From Planctomycetota bacterium (GTDB taxonomy: Bacteria > Planctomycetota > Phycisphaerae > Sedimentisphaerales > SM23-30): a stretch of 18,703 nt of DNA. The notes below the pieces were generated by a model. It saw only the letters and a program-made list of their open reading frames with translations. It had not been told where the DNA came from and ran no database searches. The stretch covers positions 1-18,703 of the forward strand of contig JAKJEP010000019.1 of NCBI GenBank assembly GCA_022705365.1, given 5' to 3'. Shown in pieces: positions 8,298-14,808 of the stretch. Within the stretch, counting starts at the first letter, position 1. Every line of letters starts with the position of its first letter. The translations under genes were made by a program, and so were the position numbers.

Positions 8298-8591
8298 TTG
8301 GATTCTGGCGGGCCTGAGTGTAGGGGAAGGAAAATAAAGGGGTCAGATTTTATTTGGGCCTGAATAAATATTTGGGACGATATTTAAATTGGCAATACGC
8401 TTTTCTTCCGGTAAATAATTCGTACGATTACGTCGGCAGGCCATTATGTTGCTCAAACTTCCCTGGCTGCGAACCTGCTCCATGCAGGGACACATTTTGT
8501 TGTGGACACACGGCTATATAAAGAGATGGAAGGTGTAAGCAATTTAATTTATGGTAATTTGTTGCAGTCAATTTTGTGACGAAGAATGGAT
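8298..8591. other. intergenic region with GGGGTCAG-hairpin element and possible gene remnant
   Basis: This spacer is more AT-rich than its neighbours. At 8339-8346 it carries GGGGTCAG, followed by a perfect 6-bp hairpin (TTTATT...AATAAA). A related element occurs at 17504-17527. From 8415 to 8576 one plus-strand frame is open for 54 codons with a protein-like composition but no usable upstream start, and it ends at TGA 8577-8579. I recognise no family in it. I see no clear terminator for the upstream HD-GYP gene. Confidence 0.5.
8415..8579 (+). pseudogene. possible gene remnant, unrecognised
   Basis: An open stretch of 54 codons follows a TAA at 8412 and ends in TGA. The translation has balanced residues (for example A-G-H-Y-V-A-Q-T and H-F-V-V-D-T-R-L-Y) but lacks an ATG near its beginning and a ribosome site. 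In AT-rich DNA a frame of this length can be chance, so this is a tentative decayed-gene call. Confidence 0.2.
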
Positions 8592-9164
8592 TCAGTCATT
8601 GTGAAGCTGCCGCAGACGGGCGCTCAGGCGGAGCATAAGCTGGATGCGTTCGATTTCGTTGAGCCAGTCCTGGAGGGTGGCCTGGAGTTCCTGCTCGTCG
8701 GGCAGGAACAGGCCGGTGGAGCAGGCCGGGCCAAGCTGCTGGCGGGCGACGGCGCGATAGCGGGTGAGGCTGCGGTCGCCATAAAGGCCGCAAAAGGCGA
8801 AATCCTCCGCCAGAAAGAGGACCGTGGGGACCCGATGGCCGGCGTTGATGGCGATGCTGTCGCGCAGCTCGGGAACAGCATCTCGGTCAAGGAAGCGGAG
8901 GCTGAGGTTGGGGGAGGCTTCGGCCATGCGGGCCAGCAGCGGACACTGCTGCACGCAGTCGCCGCACCAGAGGCCGCTGACTACCAGGATGTTCATCTGG
9001 CGGACAAAGGATTGGAGCAGTTCCGTTTGCAGCGGCGTGAGGGAGGCCGCCTGATACACTTGGGTCCACCGCTGTTTTTGTTCGGGGGTGCCCGTATTCA
9101 GATAATCGCTATAGGGAAGGGCCTTTTCCAGAAATACACTTTTGAGAAATTCCGGATTGAGCAT
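8592..9164 (-). CDS. thioredoxin-fold protein with WCGDC active site
   Basis: The protein has 190 residues from the ATG at 9164, which has GGAG eight bases upstream; a TTG seven codons earlier is less likely. The thioredoxin core has L-V-V-S-G-L-W66-C67-G-D-C70, a further Cys74, and the cis-proline motif R-V-P113-T-V. The sequence before the core (about 55 residues) is helical-looking and resembles the thioredoxin-family proteins of Bacteroidetes/Planctomycetes with the same WCGDC centre. No signal peptide or membrane helix is visible, so a cytoplasmic redox role is likely. It is last in the oxidase-like operon, 27 bp after the second CydA-like gene. Roles in thiol redox homeostasis or in maturation of the oxidase are inferences from position. 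Confidence 0.85.
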   Translation of the reverse strand: MLNPEFLKSVFLEKALPYSDYLNTGTPEQKQRWTQVYQAASLTPLQTELLQSFVRQMNILVVSGLWCGDCVQQCPLLARMAEASPNLSLRFLDRDAVPELRDSIAINAGHRVPTVLFLAEDFAFCGLYGDRSLTRYRAVARQQLGPACSTGLFLPDEQELQATLQDWLNEIERIQLMLRLSARLRQLHND

Positions 9165-9191
9165 AGTAAGATCTCCAGTAATCAATTGAAC

Positions 9192-10217
9192 TTACGATGG
9201 GTTCGAATCACGATGCTCTGGGAGTGATGGTGTGCTGACCGGTGCGAGGACCGGCTCTGCGGCAGCAGATGGAGGGGCAGAGGGTCTGGTTTTGAGGACC
9301 AGATACACCATAAAACCGATGACTAGCAGGCCCGCCACCAGCAGGACGGCAAAGATTATCATCGGCAGTATCTGCGGCTGCACGGTCCAGTCGCGGTAGA
9401 TATCGAAACCGCCGGCTACCTCGCGGGCCAGATAGTCGCTGCGAAGCTGCTGGCGAGCCATGAGCATCCCGATCATGCCGAAAACCGGCAGCAGAGTGCT
9501 GAGGACCAGCCATTTGGTTTCCTGCGGTTTGAGGATGCCGTTGACAGCGGTAAAAAGATTGAGCACGACAAAGAGCAGGGCGATCATCCAGGCAACGCCG
9601 GCGGGGGTGGAGAAGCTGGCCAGATGCCGGAGCATATCGGCCGGAATACTGATGCGGGGCAGGAGGATATAATTTTCTGCGTCGTGGACATGAAGATGGC
9701 GGAGTCCCCGCTGGAATTCCAGCCAGTGTTCCGGCTGAATGGCCAGCACCGCGTTGTTGGTGAAGATATAGACGATGGACACAAACATCAGCGGGACCAG
9801 GAGGATGAAAAGAACACCCCATCTTTGGTGCCAGGTAAGTTTAGCCAGATAGACGGCAACAAATCCCAGCAGCAGGAAGGCCAGGCTGGCCATCCAGAAC
9901 CAGGCGATGAAGATATTGGCGGTGTAAAAGTAATGGCCATAGAGGACCTGAATAAACAACAGGGGGGCGATACCGAGGGTAATGGCCAGGGAAACGGATA
10001 CCGGCATGGTTTTCAGAATGCGGGAATCAAGCTGCCGGTCCAGATCCGTGGGAGTTTTATAACGAAGGCGGCGGACACACAGAAAAATCGTACAGCCCAG
10101 AATCACGCCGACCATCAGCAGATGCAGCCAGAAGGTGAAGGTCGAAAGAGCCATCAGCAGCCAGGGCCAGGCCGGCAGAAAAAACGAGGAATAGTCAGGA
10201 ATCGGCACCGGGTTCAT
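9192..10217 (-). CDS. CydA-like (cytochrome bd superfamily) membrane subunit 2
   Basis: The protein has 341 residues from the ATG at 10217, whose ATG overlaps the upstream stop as ATGA and which has GGAGG seven bases upstream. It is very hydrophobic, with about seven or eight predicted helices and a proline/alanine-rich soluble tail of about 30 residues. Its fold looks like that of the CydA family rather than of a separate CydB. F-W-L-H32 with Gly at +9 matches the CydA H19 helix. S-L-A-I-T-L-G-I-A-P...Q-V-L-Y-G resembles the second helix. M-L-R-H198-L-A-S-F lines up with the H186 (heme b558 ligand) helix. It probably binds heme and pairs with the cytochrome c-fused subunit encoded just upstream. 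The bd-superfamily assignment rests on my by-eye alignment to E. coli CydA and is moderately confident; the substrate is unknown. Confidence 0.65.
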   Translation of the reverse strand: MNPVPIPDYSSFFLPAWPWLLMALSTFTFWLHLLMVGVILGCTIFLCVRRLRYKTPTDLDRQLDSRILKTMPVSVSLAITLGIAPLLFIQVLYGHYFYTANIFIAWFWMASLAFLLLGFVAVYLAKLTWHQRWGVLFILLVPLMFVSIVYIFTNNAVLAIQPEHWLEFQRGLRHLHVHDAENYILLPRISIPADMLRHLASFSTPAGVAWMIALLFVVLNLFTAVNGILKPQETKWLVLSTLLPVFGMIGMLMARQQLRSDYLAREVAGGFDIYRDWTVQPQILPMIIFAVLLVAGLLVIGFMVYLVLKTRPSAPPSAAAEPVLAPVSTPSLPEHRDSNPS

Positions 10218-11719
10218 GGCTGGTCCTCCGTTTCTTCGGGTTGGTTGGGTTGGTCGGGACTGGTTTCGGTATCCGGCCGGACCGGCTGGGCGGTATCGAG
10301 AGTATGGCAGCCGCTGCCGAGACACGAGGGGCTGGTTTTTTTATCGGGATCGTTCAGGGCGTGCATAAAGGCCGCCAGGTCTTCGCGATCTCGCTGGTTG
10401 CCCACAAAGGGCGGCATGAAGGCCTTGACTTTATCCAGTTCCCGCAGGGCATTGACCAGCATTTTCGGCGTCCATTGATAGACCAGCGGCCGGATGCCGT
10501 TATAGCCGTCGATGCAGTGGCAACGGAGACACTGGGCGTCATAGATCCAGCGGCCGCGAACCGTATCCTTGACTTTTTCCAGGGCCGCAGGGTTATAGGT
10601 GAGAAAATCCTCATCGGTAAAGGGAACCTCGCCAGCGTCCTGCGGCCGGATGGACCAGCGGGTGGAACGCAGGATGCTGGTATCAAATTTTTTCCCGGGT
10701 TTCTGCAGGGAAGCGACCTGGGATTTCAGCAGGCCGTTGCTGTACATATGGTCCCAGATCAGGTAGGGTTTTCGCATCCCTTCGCGGACGAATTCGCTGC
10801 TGCCGGTGGCAATCAGGGCGATAAAGAGCAGCAGGAGGGCGGTTTCCAGGTTGACGCTGCGCTTGCGGATCAGAATGGCCAGATAGCTGAAAAAACCGAT
10901 CAGTGTGGAAGCCGCCAGGCTGAAGGCAAACAGCAGGGTCATGGCGATGGCGCCGCCTTTAATGTAAAAGACGGATTCCTCCGGCGAAGCGGCGAAGAAC
11001 CAGCCGGCGGCCGGGATCATCAGAATCAGCGGCAGCAGAAATTTTCCCGCGTGCCGGACCACCAGGTCGCGCTGCTGGGGAGAATACCGCCGCGAGGCGT
11101 TGACCAGGACCATGATGATCAGGGCCACGATGGCCAGGCTGGAGATGGTCCGCAGCAGCAGGGAAGGCCAGTAGGTGGGATTAAACAGGCCCGCCCAGAA
11201 ATCGAACTGCATCGGCCGGACGGAACTGTCCAGCGAGGTGCCGGGGCTGAGCATGAAGGTGACAATGCCGTTGATGAAAACCAGGGTGAACAGGGCCGCC
11301 AGGACATAGATCCAGCCGACCAGGCAATGGGCCGCGGGCGAGAGCCGGTCCCAGGTGTAATAGTAGATATAGGCCGCTGCCAGTTCGACCAGGAAGAAAA
11401 TCCACTCGATGGCCCAGGCCCAGAGAAAAAGGTGAATCAGCAAACCGGTGGCGTCGGGACTGACCAGGGAGATACTGAACCAGATACCCACACCGGTAAC
11501 CGCTCCGCCGATAAAAGCCAGGATAATCAGCAGGCGGCTGTGATCCCGGAGAAACTGCCGCAGTACCGGCTCATTCCGGCGGAGGGCAAATGTTTCGGTC
11601 AGGGCGTTGACAATACCTGCCCCAATGGCAAAGTGGGCGATAAAAACGTGGATGATAGCGACAACGGCGATGACCATCGAGCCGCCCAGATACGGAACAT
11701 TCCAAACCGGGTAATCCAT
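10214..11719 (-). CDS. CydA-like membrane subunit fused to a C-terminal cytochrome c domain
   Basis: The protein has 501 residues from the ATG at 11719; a GTG three codons upstream is also possible, and neither has a clear ribosome site. The first ~330 residues are a multi-helix membrane domain resembling cytochrome bd subunit I. H24 has Gly at +9 and Glu at +18 exactly as around CydA H19. A-V-T75-G76 matches the G-V-A-T-G motif. E112 lies 11 residues before W-D-R-L-S as CydA E107 does, with E105 near the place of E99. The place of CydA H186 is not His (L-L-L-R190-T). E309-F-V-R-E313-G-M-R-K-P-Y replaces the E-Y-G-R-Q-P-W region. The C-terminus holds C397-L-R-C400-H401 with probable Met435 ligand (F-M-P-P-F), then an unusual C466-x4-C471-H472. 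The long quinol-binding loop of CydA is absent. An oxygen- or other acceptor-reducing complex fed through cytochrome c is likely. The fusion is directly visible; the electron donor is inferred. Confidence 0.75.
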   Translation of the reverse strand: MDYPVWNVPYLGGSMVIAVVAIIHVFIAHFAIGAGIVNALTETFALRRNEPVLRQFLRDHSRLLIILAFIGGAVTGVGIWFSISLVSPDATGLLIHLFLWAWAIEWIFFLVELAAAYIYYYTWDRLSPAAHCLVGWIYVLAALFTLVFINGIVTFMLSPGTSLDSSVRPMQFDFWAGLFNPTYWPSLLLRTISSLAIVALIIMVLVNASRRYSPQQRDLVVRHAGKFLLPLILMIPAAGWFFAASPEESVFYIKGGAIAMTLLFAFSLAASTLIGFFSYLAILIRKRSVNLETALLLLFIALIATGSSEFVREGMRKPYLIWDHMYSNGLLKSQVASLQKPGKKFDTSILRSTRWSIRPQDAGEVPFTDEDFLTYNPAALEKVKDTVRGRWIYDAQCLRCHCIDGYNGIRPLVYQWTPKMLVNALRELDKVKAFMPPFVGNQRDREDLAAFMHALNDPDKKTSPSCLGSGCHTLDTAQPVRPDTETSPDQPNQPEETEDQP

Positions 11720-11728
11720 ACGATACAC

Positions 11729-11988
11729 CGCACCAAAAAATCTAGCAATTCAAGACAACTATAAATCGTCGAAGAACAACCACAGCACGCTAAACAGAAA
11801 TTATAGGGCGGACCTCCAGGAAATGCAACCGACAGCGGGAAATTTTTATCCGAAAAGTGTATGCCCCGGTAACGCCGTCGTAAAACCGGGCGGCAGACTG
11901 ATTAAGTCGGGTCATTAAATTGCCGAAATGCTTACGTAGCCTTACTGGTGCGTAGAGACCTTTCCCGCAGAGGAATAAACAGGAAAAG
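11729..11988. other. divergent intergenic region between oxidase operon and lipoprotein gene
   Basis: Besides the minus-strand promoter at 11800-11828 it has a 6-bp inverted repeat, CCCGGT (11865-11870) and ACCGGG (11885-11890). I find no convincing promoter boxes for the plus-strand lipoprotein gene, whose nearest ribosome-site-like bases are AGGA a few bases before the ATG. Confidence 0.4.
11800..11828 (-). promoter_or_regulatory. sigma70-type promoter of CydA-like/cytochrome c operon
   Basis: On the minus strand TTGCAT (11828-11823) is separated by 17 bp from a perfect TATAAT (11805-11800). The expected start near 11793 leaves a leader of about 74 bases before the ATG at 11719. Confidence 0.6.
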
Positions 11989-12717
11989 ATGAAAACAAAC
12001 CAGATGATTTTAACAGCGTCGGGGATCGGAATGATGTTTTTAGTACTGGCAGGGGGGTTCGGCTGCAGTAAGTCGATTCAAACCTACCAGGGGCAGGCCA
12101 GGGCACTGCCGGAGGTAGCCGTGCTGCGCACCTCGGAGGAAACGTGTCCGATAACCCGGATTGACGGGGTGACGGTGGGGGAAGAATATGAGGCGGGGAC
12201 CGAGTACCATCTTTTACCGGGTGAACATACGATTCAGATTGTCAATACGATCGGAGACTGTGATACCTACTGCCGGATCGAATTTGCGGATTTACAATAT
12301 GATTTTCAAACGGGGCAGGTGTACGCGATTCTCCCGAGCGAGCCGGTCGAGGCGGCAGCAGAGTCGGAAAGTCAGTCCTGGACGCCGCGAATCAATGGGC
12401 AGGGCCTGGCGCTGGGATTCGGGGGGGATTTCGGAAAAGATTTCCAGAAGGAAGAGAGTGAGGAAGCGGCGTTTCGGGTGGTGTCTGAGGGAGACGTGGT
12501 GTCTTTCGCGGCGGCTCATCCCGATTATTTTATCGATTCGCCGGTGTGGAAGAAACTGCGGAACCAGAACGGGCTGCGTCCCCCTCTTTTTGAGGGGATC
12601 AAACTGCAGATGGTGGCATGGGGTATCCTGAAAGCGGACCAGACCGCAGTGCCGGAACCAGCCGCAGAGCCGGAGCCGACCATGGTGGCGGAAACCAAAC
12701 CGGTCGAAGCATTTTGA
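11989..12717 (+). CDS. predicted lipoprotein of unknown function
   Basis: This 242-residue protein has an N-terminal hydrophobic segment ending in A-G-G-F-G-C26, a plausible lipobox. The early mature region has Y-x-G-x-A-R-A-L-P-E-V-A-V-L followed by I-T-R-I-D-G and Y-H-L-L-P-G-E-H-T-I. This resembles the small beta-rich, PEGA-like domains found in many envelope lipoproteins, including the pattern YxG followed by LPxxxVAVL. Cys residues at 'E-T-C-P' and 'D-C-D-T-Y-C' could form disulfides in the envelope. The tail is rich in Pro, Ala and Glu. I do not recognise a named family and assign no function. It is monocistronic: the oxidase operon diverges from it and the thioredoxin gene converges on it 51 bp downstream. 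Confidence 0.75.
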   Translation: MKTNQMILTASGIGMMFLVLAGGFGCSKSIQTYQGQARALPEVAVLRTSEETCPITRIDGVTVGEEYEAGTEYHLLPGEHTIQIVNTIGDCDTYCRIEFADLQYDFQTGQVYAILPSEPVEAAAESESQSWTPRINGQGLALGFGGDFGKDFQKEESEEAAFRVVSEGDVVSFAAAHPDYFIDSPVWKKLRNQNGLRPPLFEGIKLQMVAWGILKADQTAVPEPAAEPEPTMVAETKPVEAF

Positions 12718-12768
12718 TCAGGTTTTGTGCCTTACAATGCCTCTTCAGCAGGGTGCAATGAATCCGGA

Positions 12769-13278
12769 TTATTCCACTTTTCCTGGTCCGACCGTTTCAT
12801 CCAGCACCTGGCGATATTTTTCCATGTCGTAGCTGAGAACCCAACGGGTCTTTTCCTGTCCGTCCACGAAAAGAATGACGGTGGGAAAGTAGGAGATGTC
12901 ATAGCGTTCTTTGAGATCCGGGGCTTTGACTGCAAAATACGCCTCCATCAGTTTGAATCGGGTGAATGTTACCCGGCCCTGATATTCCTCCGCCAGCTTA
13001 ACCAGTTTCGGCTCCAGAATCACACAGGTGGGGCATCCGTCTTTATAGAAGTCCACCAGGACCGGCTGTTTCGATTGTATGAGCAGCCTGTCAAAGTCGT
13101 TCTGGTCTTTGATTTGATTGAGGTTCTGGCTGGAACATCCGCCCAGCCACAGGGAGAAGAAAACCGCCGCCAGCAAGACTGTCCGGCCTGTGGTGTGCCT
13201 GGAGGAGCGTGCCGCACGAAAGAGTTTTATTTTTTCATTCTGGAGTTTGATGAGACAGGCATTTTGAGCAACGATCAT
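12769..13278 (-). CDS. lipoprotein thioredoxin (CPTC active site)
   Basis: This 169-residue protein has a start supported by AGGAG about seven bases upstream of the ATG at 13278. An unusually long hydrophilic, basic n-region (about 32 residues) precedes a hydrophobic stretch and the lipobox L-G-G-C48. The thioredoxin domain follows: V-L-V-D-F-Y-K-D-G-C82-P-T-C85, with the cis-proline motif Y-F-P132-T-V and G at the expected turn. The usual W-C-G-P-C is replaced by G-C-P-T-C, so the tryptophan is missing and the redox potential probably differs. As an envelope lipoprotein it would act on periplasmic thiols, possibly in cytochrome c or disulfide maturation; the nearby cytochrome c-fused subunit makes this attractive but unproven. 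It is transcribed away from the 533-bp spacer. Confidence 0.88.
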   Translation of the reverse strand: MIVAQNACLIKLQNEKIKLFRAARSSRHTTGRTVLLAAVFFSLWLGGCSSQNLNQIKDQNDFDRLLIQSKQPVLVDFYKDGCPTCVILEPKLVKLAEEYQGRVTFTRFKLMEAYFAVKAPDLKERYDISYFPTVILFVDGQEKTRWVLSYDMEKYRQVLDETVGPGKVE

Positions 13279-13811
13279 TTTATTCTCCTATTTTTTATTG
13301 TCCGGTGTTTTCAAACAAGGGAACCAATCAGGGATTACAGGCTTGCTGCCTTTGTGTCTTACGGCAACAAGGGCTTTACCTCATAAACTTTACTTCGGTT
13401 CCGCATTATATCTGGAAAATGTAACGGCACAGGTTTATGCATGCAAGATATTTTATGGCCAGTTTTTGAATGGGAAAATGGTAATACTGCAAATCTTTCT
13501 TACTTGGGCGGCTGTGGGAAGCGGCCGAAAGGCAGTTATCGGACTAAGCCATTGTCCGATAGGTAGTTAGGAGAGGTTTGATTTCCGACGTACTCTCTTT
13601 TACTTTTGCTGGCTGCCTCTGTGATTCAGTTCCCAGCATCTGCCGTGCCGGAAAACTGTAAATCCCTTTCTGCCGGTTTAATCGCTACGGTTTACCAGAA
13701 AAAAGCGGAATCTGTTCAGCTAAAAAGGTCCTGATAGTGGTTTTGCGGGTAATTACATGCTATATTTGAGGTGAACCAGGACAGGGTAAGAACGGAATAG
13801 CGAGGTAGCCG
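13279..13811. other. 533-bp intergenic region with candidate structured RNA
   Basis: No convincing protein gene lies here. A plus-strand frame from about 13298 to 13570 is open but has no ribosome site, an unnatural composition, and runs through the RNA-like fold at 13490-13580. Further right is an inverted repeat, TGCTGG (13607-13612) with CCAGCA (13633-13638). A -10-like TATATT at 13761-13766 lies about 45 bp before the small membrane protein gene, without a good -35 at standard spacing. Confidence 0.5.
13490..13580 (+). ncRNA. candidate structured RNA (three-way-junction-like fold)
   Basis: An outer helix pairs 13490-13502 with 13568-13580 over 13 continuous pairs, three of them G-U. Inside are GCC-GAAA-GGC (13524-13533) and a perfect 8-bp hairpin, TATCGGAC (13537-13544) with GTCCGATA (13554-13561) and a 9-base loop. 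The G-U pairs would be A-C mismatches in the opposite transcript, which favours the plus strand. The 3' half (CTAAGCCATTG, then TCCGATAGGTAG) recalls the P3 side of c-di-GMP-I (GEMM) aptamers, and a GAAA loop is present. However, the GCAAACC and ACGCAAAGCC elements of that class are absent, so I do not call it GEMM. The small membrane protein gene is about 230 bp downstream. Confidence 0.4.
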
Positions 13812-14057
13812 ATGAAGCGAAGCAGACGATGGGGATTGCTCAAGATGGTACTGGCGTTTTTCGCCGGGGTCTTGACGACGCTGTACTTTCTGGTGCCGGG
13901 CAAAACCGGGCCGACGCTGCTGGTGAACGGGGACCGGCAGGTCCAGATCGGCCAGTTGGGGCAGGCCGGTGATAAGGTCGAGGAGTTGAGCGACCGGGCG
14001 CTGGCCTACGCCTATCAAGCGAAAGATTACCTACAGGAGAGAATGAAGAATAAATAA
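13812..14057 (+). CDS. small single-pass membrane protein, unknown
   Basis: This 81-residue protein has a good ribosome site (GAGG, six bases before the ATG). It has a basic N-terminus (K-R-S-R-R), one hydrophobic helix about residues 10-28, then a mainly polar helical tail with Q-V-Q-I-G-Q-L-G-Q and A-Y-A-Y-Q-A-K. It is probably an inner-membrane protein with the tail on the periplasmic side by the positive-inside rule. No family is recognised. It has a strong intrinsic terminator 49 bp downstream, so it forms its own short transcription unit. Confidence 0.65.
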   Translation: MKRSRRWGLLKMVLAFFAGVLTTLYFLVPGKTGPTLLVNGDRQVQIGQLGQAGDKVEELSDRALAYAYQAKDYLQERMKNK

Positions 14058-14105
14058 CAACCGCCGCAGGAATTTCCGTCCGCATGGCTGACGTATCCAA
14101 TCCCG

Positions 14106-14135
14106 ACCCACCTCTGGCAGGTGGGTTTTTTGTTT
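14106..14135 (+). terminator. rho-independent terminator
   Basis: ACCCACCT (14106-14113) pairs perfectly with AGGTGGGT (14119-14126) around loop CTGGC, followed by a T run interrupted by one G. It ends the small membrane protein transcript and insulates the tetR-type gene behind it. Confidence 0.9.
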
Positions 14136-14142
14136 TCGGTTC

Positions 14143-14171
14143 TTGACAGGCGGAGATAAAGGGGCTAGGGT
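14143..14171 (+). promoter_or_regulatory. promoter of the TetR-type regulator gene
   Basis: A perfect -35 TTGACA (14143-14148) is followed after 17 bp by TAGGGT (14166-14171), a partial -10. The start codon lies about 20 bases beyond the expected transcription start. Confidence 0.6.
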
Positions 14172-14174
14172 ACT

Positions 14175-14191
14175 AGTTCAGTGTAGGAACT
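14175..14191. promoter_or_regulatory. possible TetR operator (inverted repeat)
   Basis: AGTTC and GAACT flank a 7-base spacer, a 17-bp dyad just downstream of the -10 box and overlapping the ribosome site before the ATG at 14197. Its position suits autorepression by the TetR-type protein. The arms are short, so chance is possible. Confidence 0.35.
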
Positions 14192-14196
14192 TAATC

Positions 14197-14808
14197 ATGA
14201 CAGGCGGACGCGGTCAACAGACACGGGATGATATTTTGCGAGCGGGGGCGCGGCTCTTTGCGCTGCATGGGTATTATCATACCAGTATGAAAGAGATTCT
14301 GGAGGCGGTGGCGATGAGCAAGGGCGCATTTTACCATTATTTCAAGAGCAAGGAGGATTTTGCCCTGGCCGTGGTGGCCAGGATGCGGGCGGAGTATGAG
14401 CAGGTCATTCAGGCAGCCGGTCAGGTTCCGGCGGGACAGCGGATCGGAGCGGTGCTGGACCGGTTTGTGGAACTGAACGAGTCGGGCCAGTGGTATAATG
14501 GCCTGCTGCTTGCCCGGCTGATTCAGGAATCGCACCAGGGGGAAGGGGAATTGGCAAAAGAGGTTCTGGAACTAATTCGCTGGCTGAGGGATTATTGGAA
14601 AGAATTATTGGTCGAGGGGCAATCCGCCGGAATGGTGCGAACGGAACTGGAAGCGGAAGTTTGTGCAGAACTGCTAACGTCGGTATGGCTGGGAGCCATT
14701 CCCTGCCGCGAGCTGGAGGATGGTTTTATTCATCTCCGTCAGATAGCGGATCAGATAAAAAAACTGATGATGATTCAGGCCGAGGGAAATCAAATATCTC
14801 AGGAGTGA
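14197..14808 (+). CDS. TetR/AcrR family transcriptional regulator
   Basis: The protein has 203 residues from the ATG at 14197, which has TAGGA eight bases upstream. The upstream in-frame TTG at 14143 is part of the -35 box and is rejected as a start. The N-terminal DNA-binding domain is typical of the family: T-R-D-D-I-L-R-A-G-A-R-L-F, H-G-Y-Y-H-T-S-M-K-E-I, and A-M-S-K-G-A-F-Y-H-Y-F-K-S-K-E-D-F. The C-terminal ligand and dimer domain is alpha-helical and gives no ligand clue. Its 3' end overlaps that of the metal-efflux permease by 10 bp in convergent orientation. It may control that permease or itself; the inducer is unknown. Confidence 0.92.
   Translation: MTGGRGQQTRDDILRAGARLFALHGYYHTSMKEILEAVAMSKGAFYHYFKSKEDFALAVVARMRAEYEQVIQAAGQVPAGQRIGAVLDRFVELNESGQWYNGLLLARLIQESHQGEGELAKEVLELIRWLRDYWKELLVEGQSAGMVRTELEAEVCAELLTSVWLGAIPCRELEDGFIHLRQIADQIKKLMMIQAEGNQISQE

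Noticed and set aside
8586..9227. 213-codon open frame antisense to the WCGDC thioredoxin
   Set aside because: The opposite strand carries a thioredoxin active site, cis-proline and a ribosome site; this frame has none.
10241..11764. 507-codon open frame antisense to the cytochrome c-fused subunit
   Set aside because: Its Gly/Gln/Asp-rich, low-hydrophobic composition is typical of the complement of a membrane-protein gene; it has no motifs or ribosome site.
13298..13570. 90-codon plus-strand frame in the 533-bp spacer
   Set aside because: It has no ribosome site or recognisable domain and overlaps the paired-helix region, which explains the sequence better.
13490..13580. Firm call of a c-di-GMP-I (GEMM) riboswitch
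   Set aside because: Only the 3' half resembles the class; the ligand-contacting GCAAACC and ACGCAAAGCC elements are not present.
14143..14145. TTG at 14143 as the TetR start
   Set aside because: It is part of a perfect TTGACA -35 box, and the ATG at 14197 has a ribosome site and matches family length.
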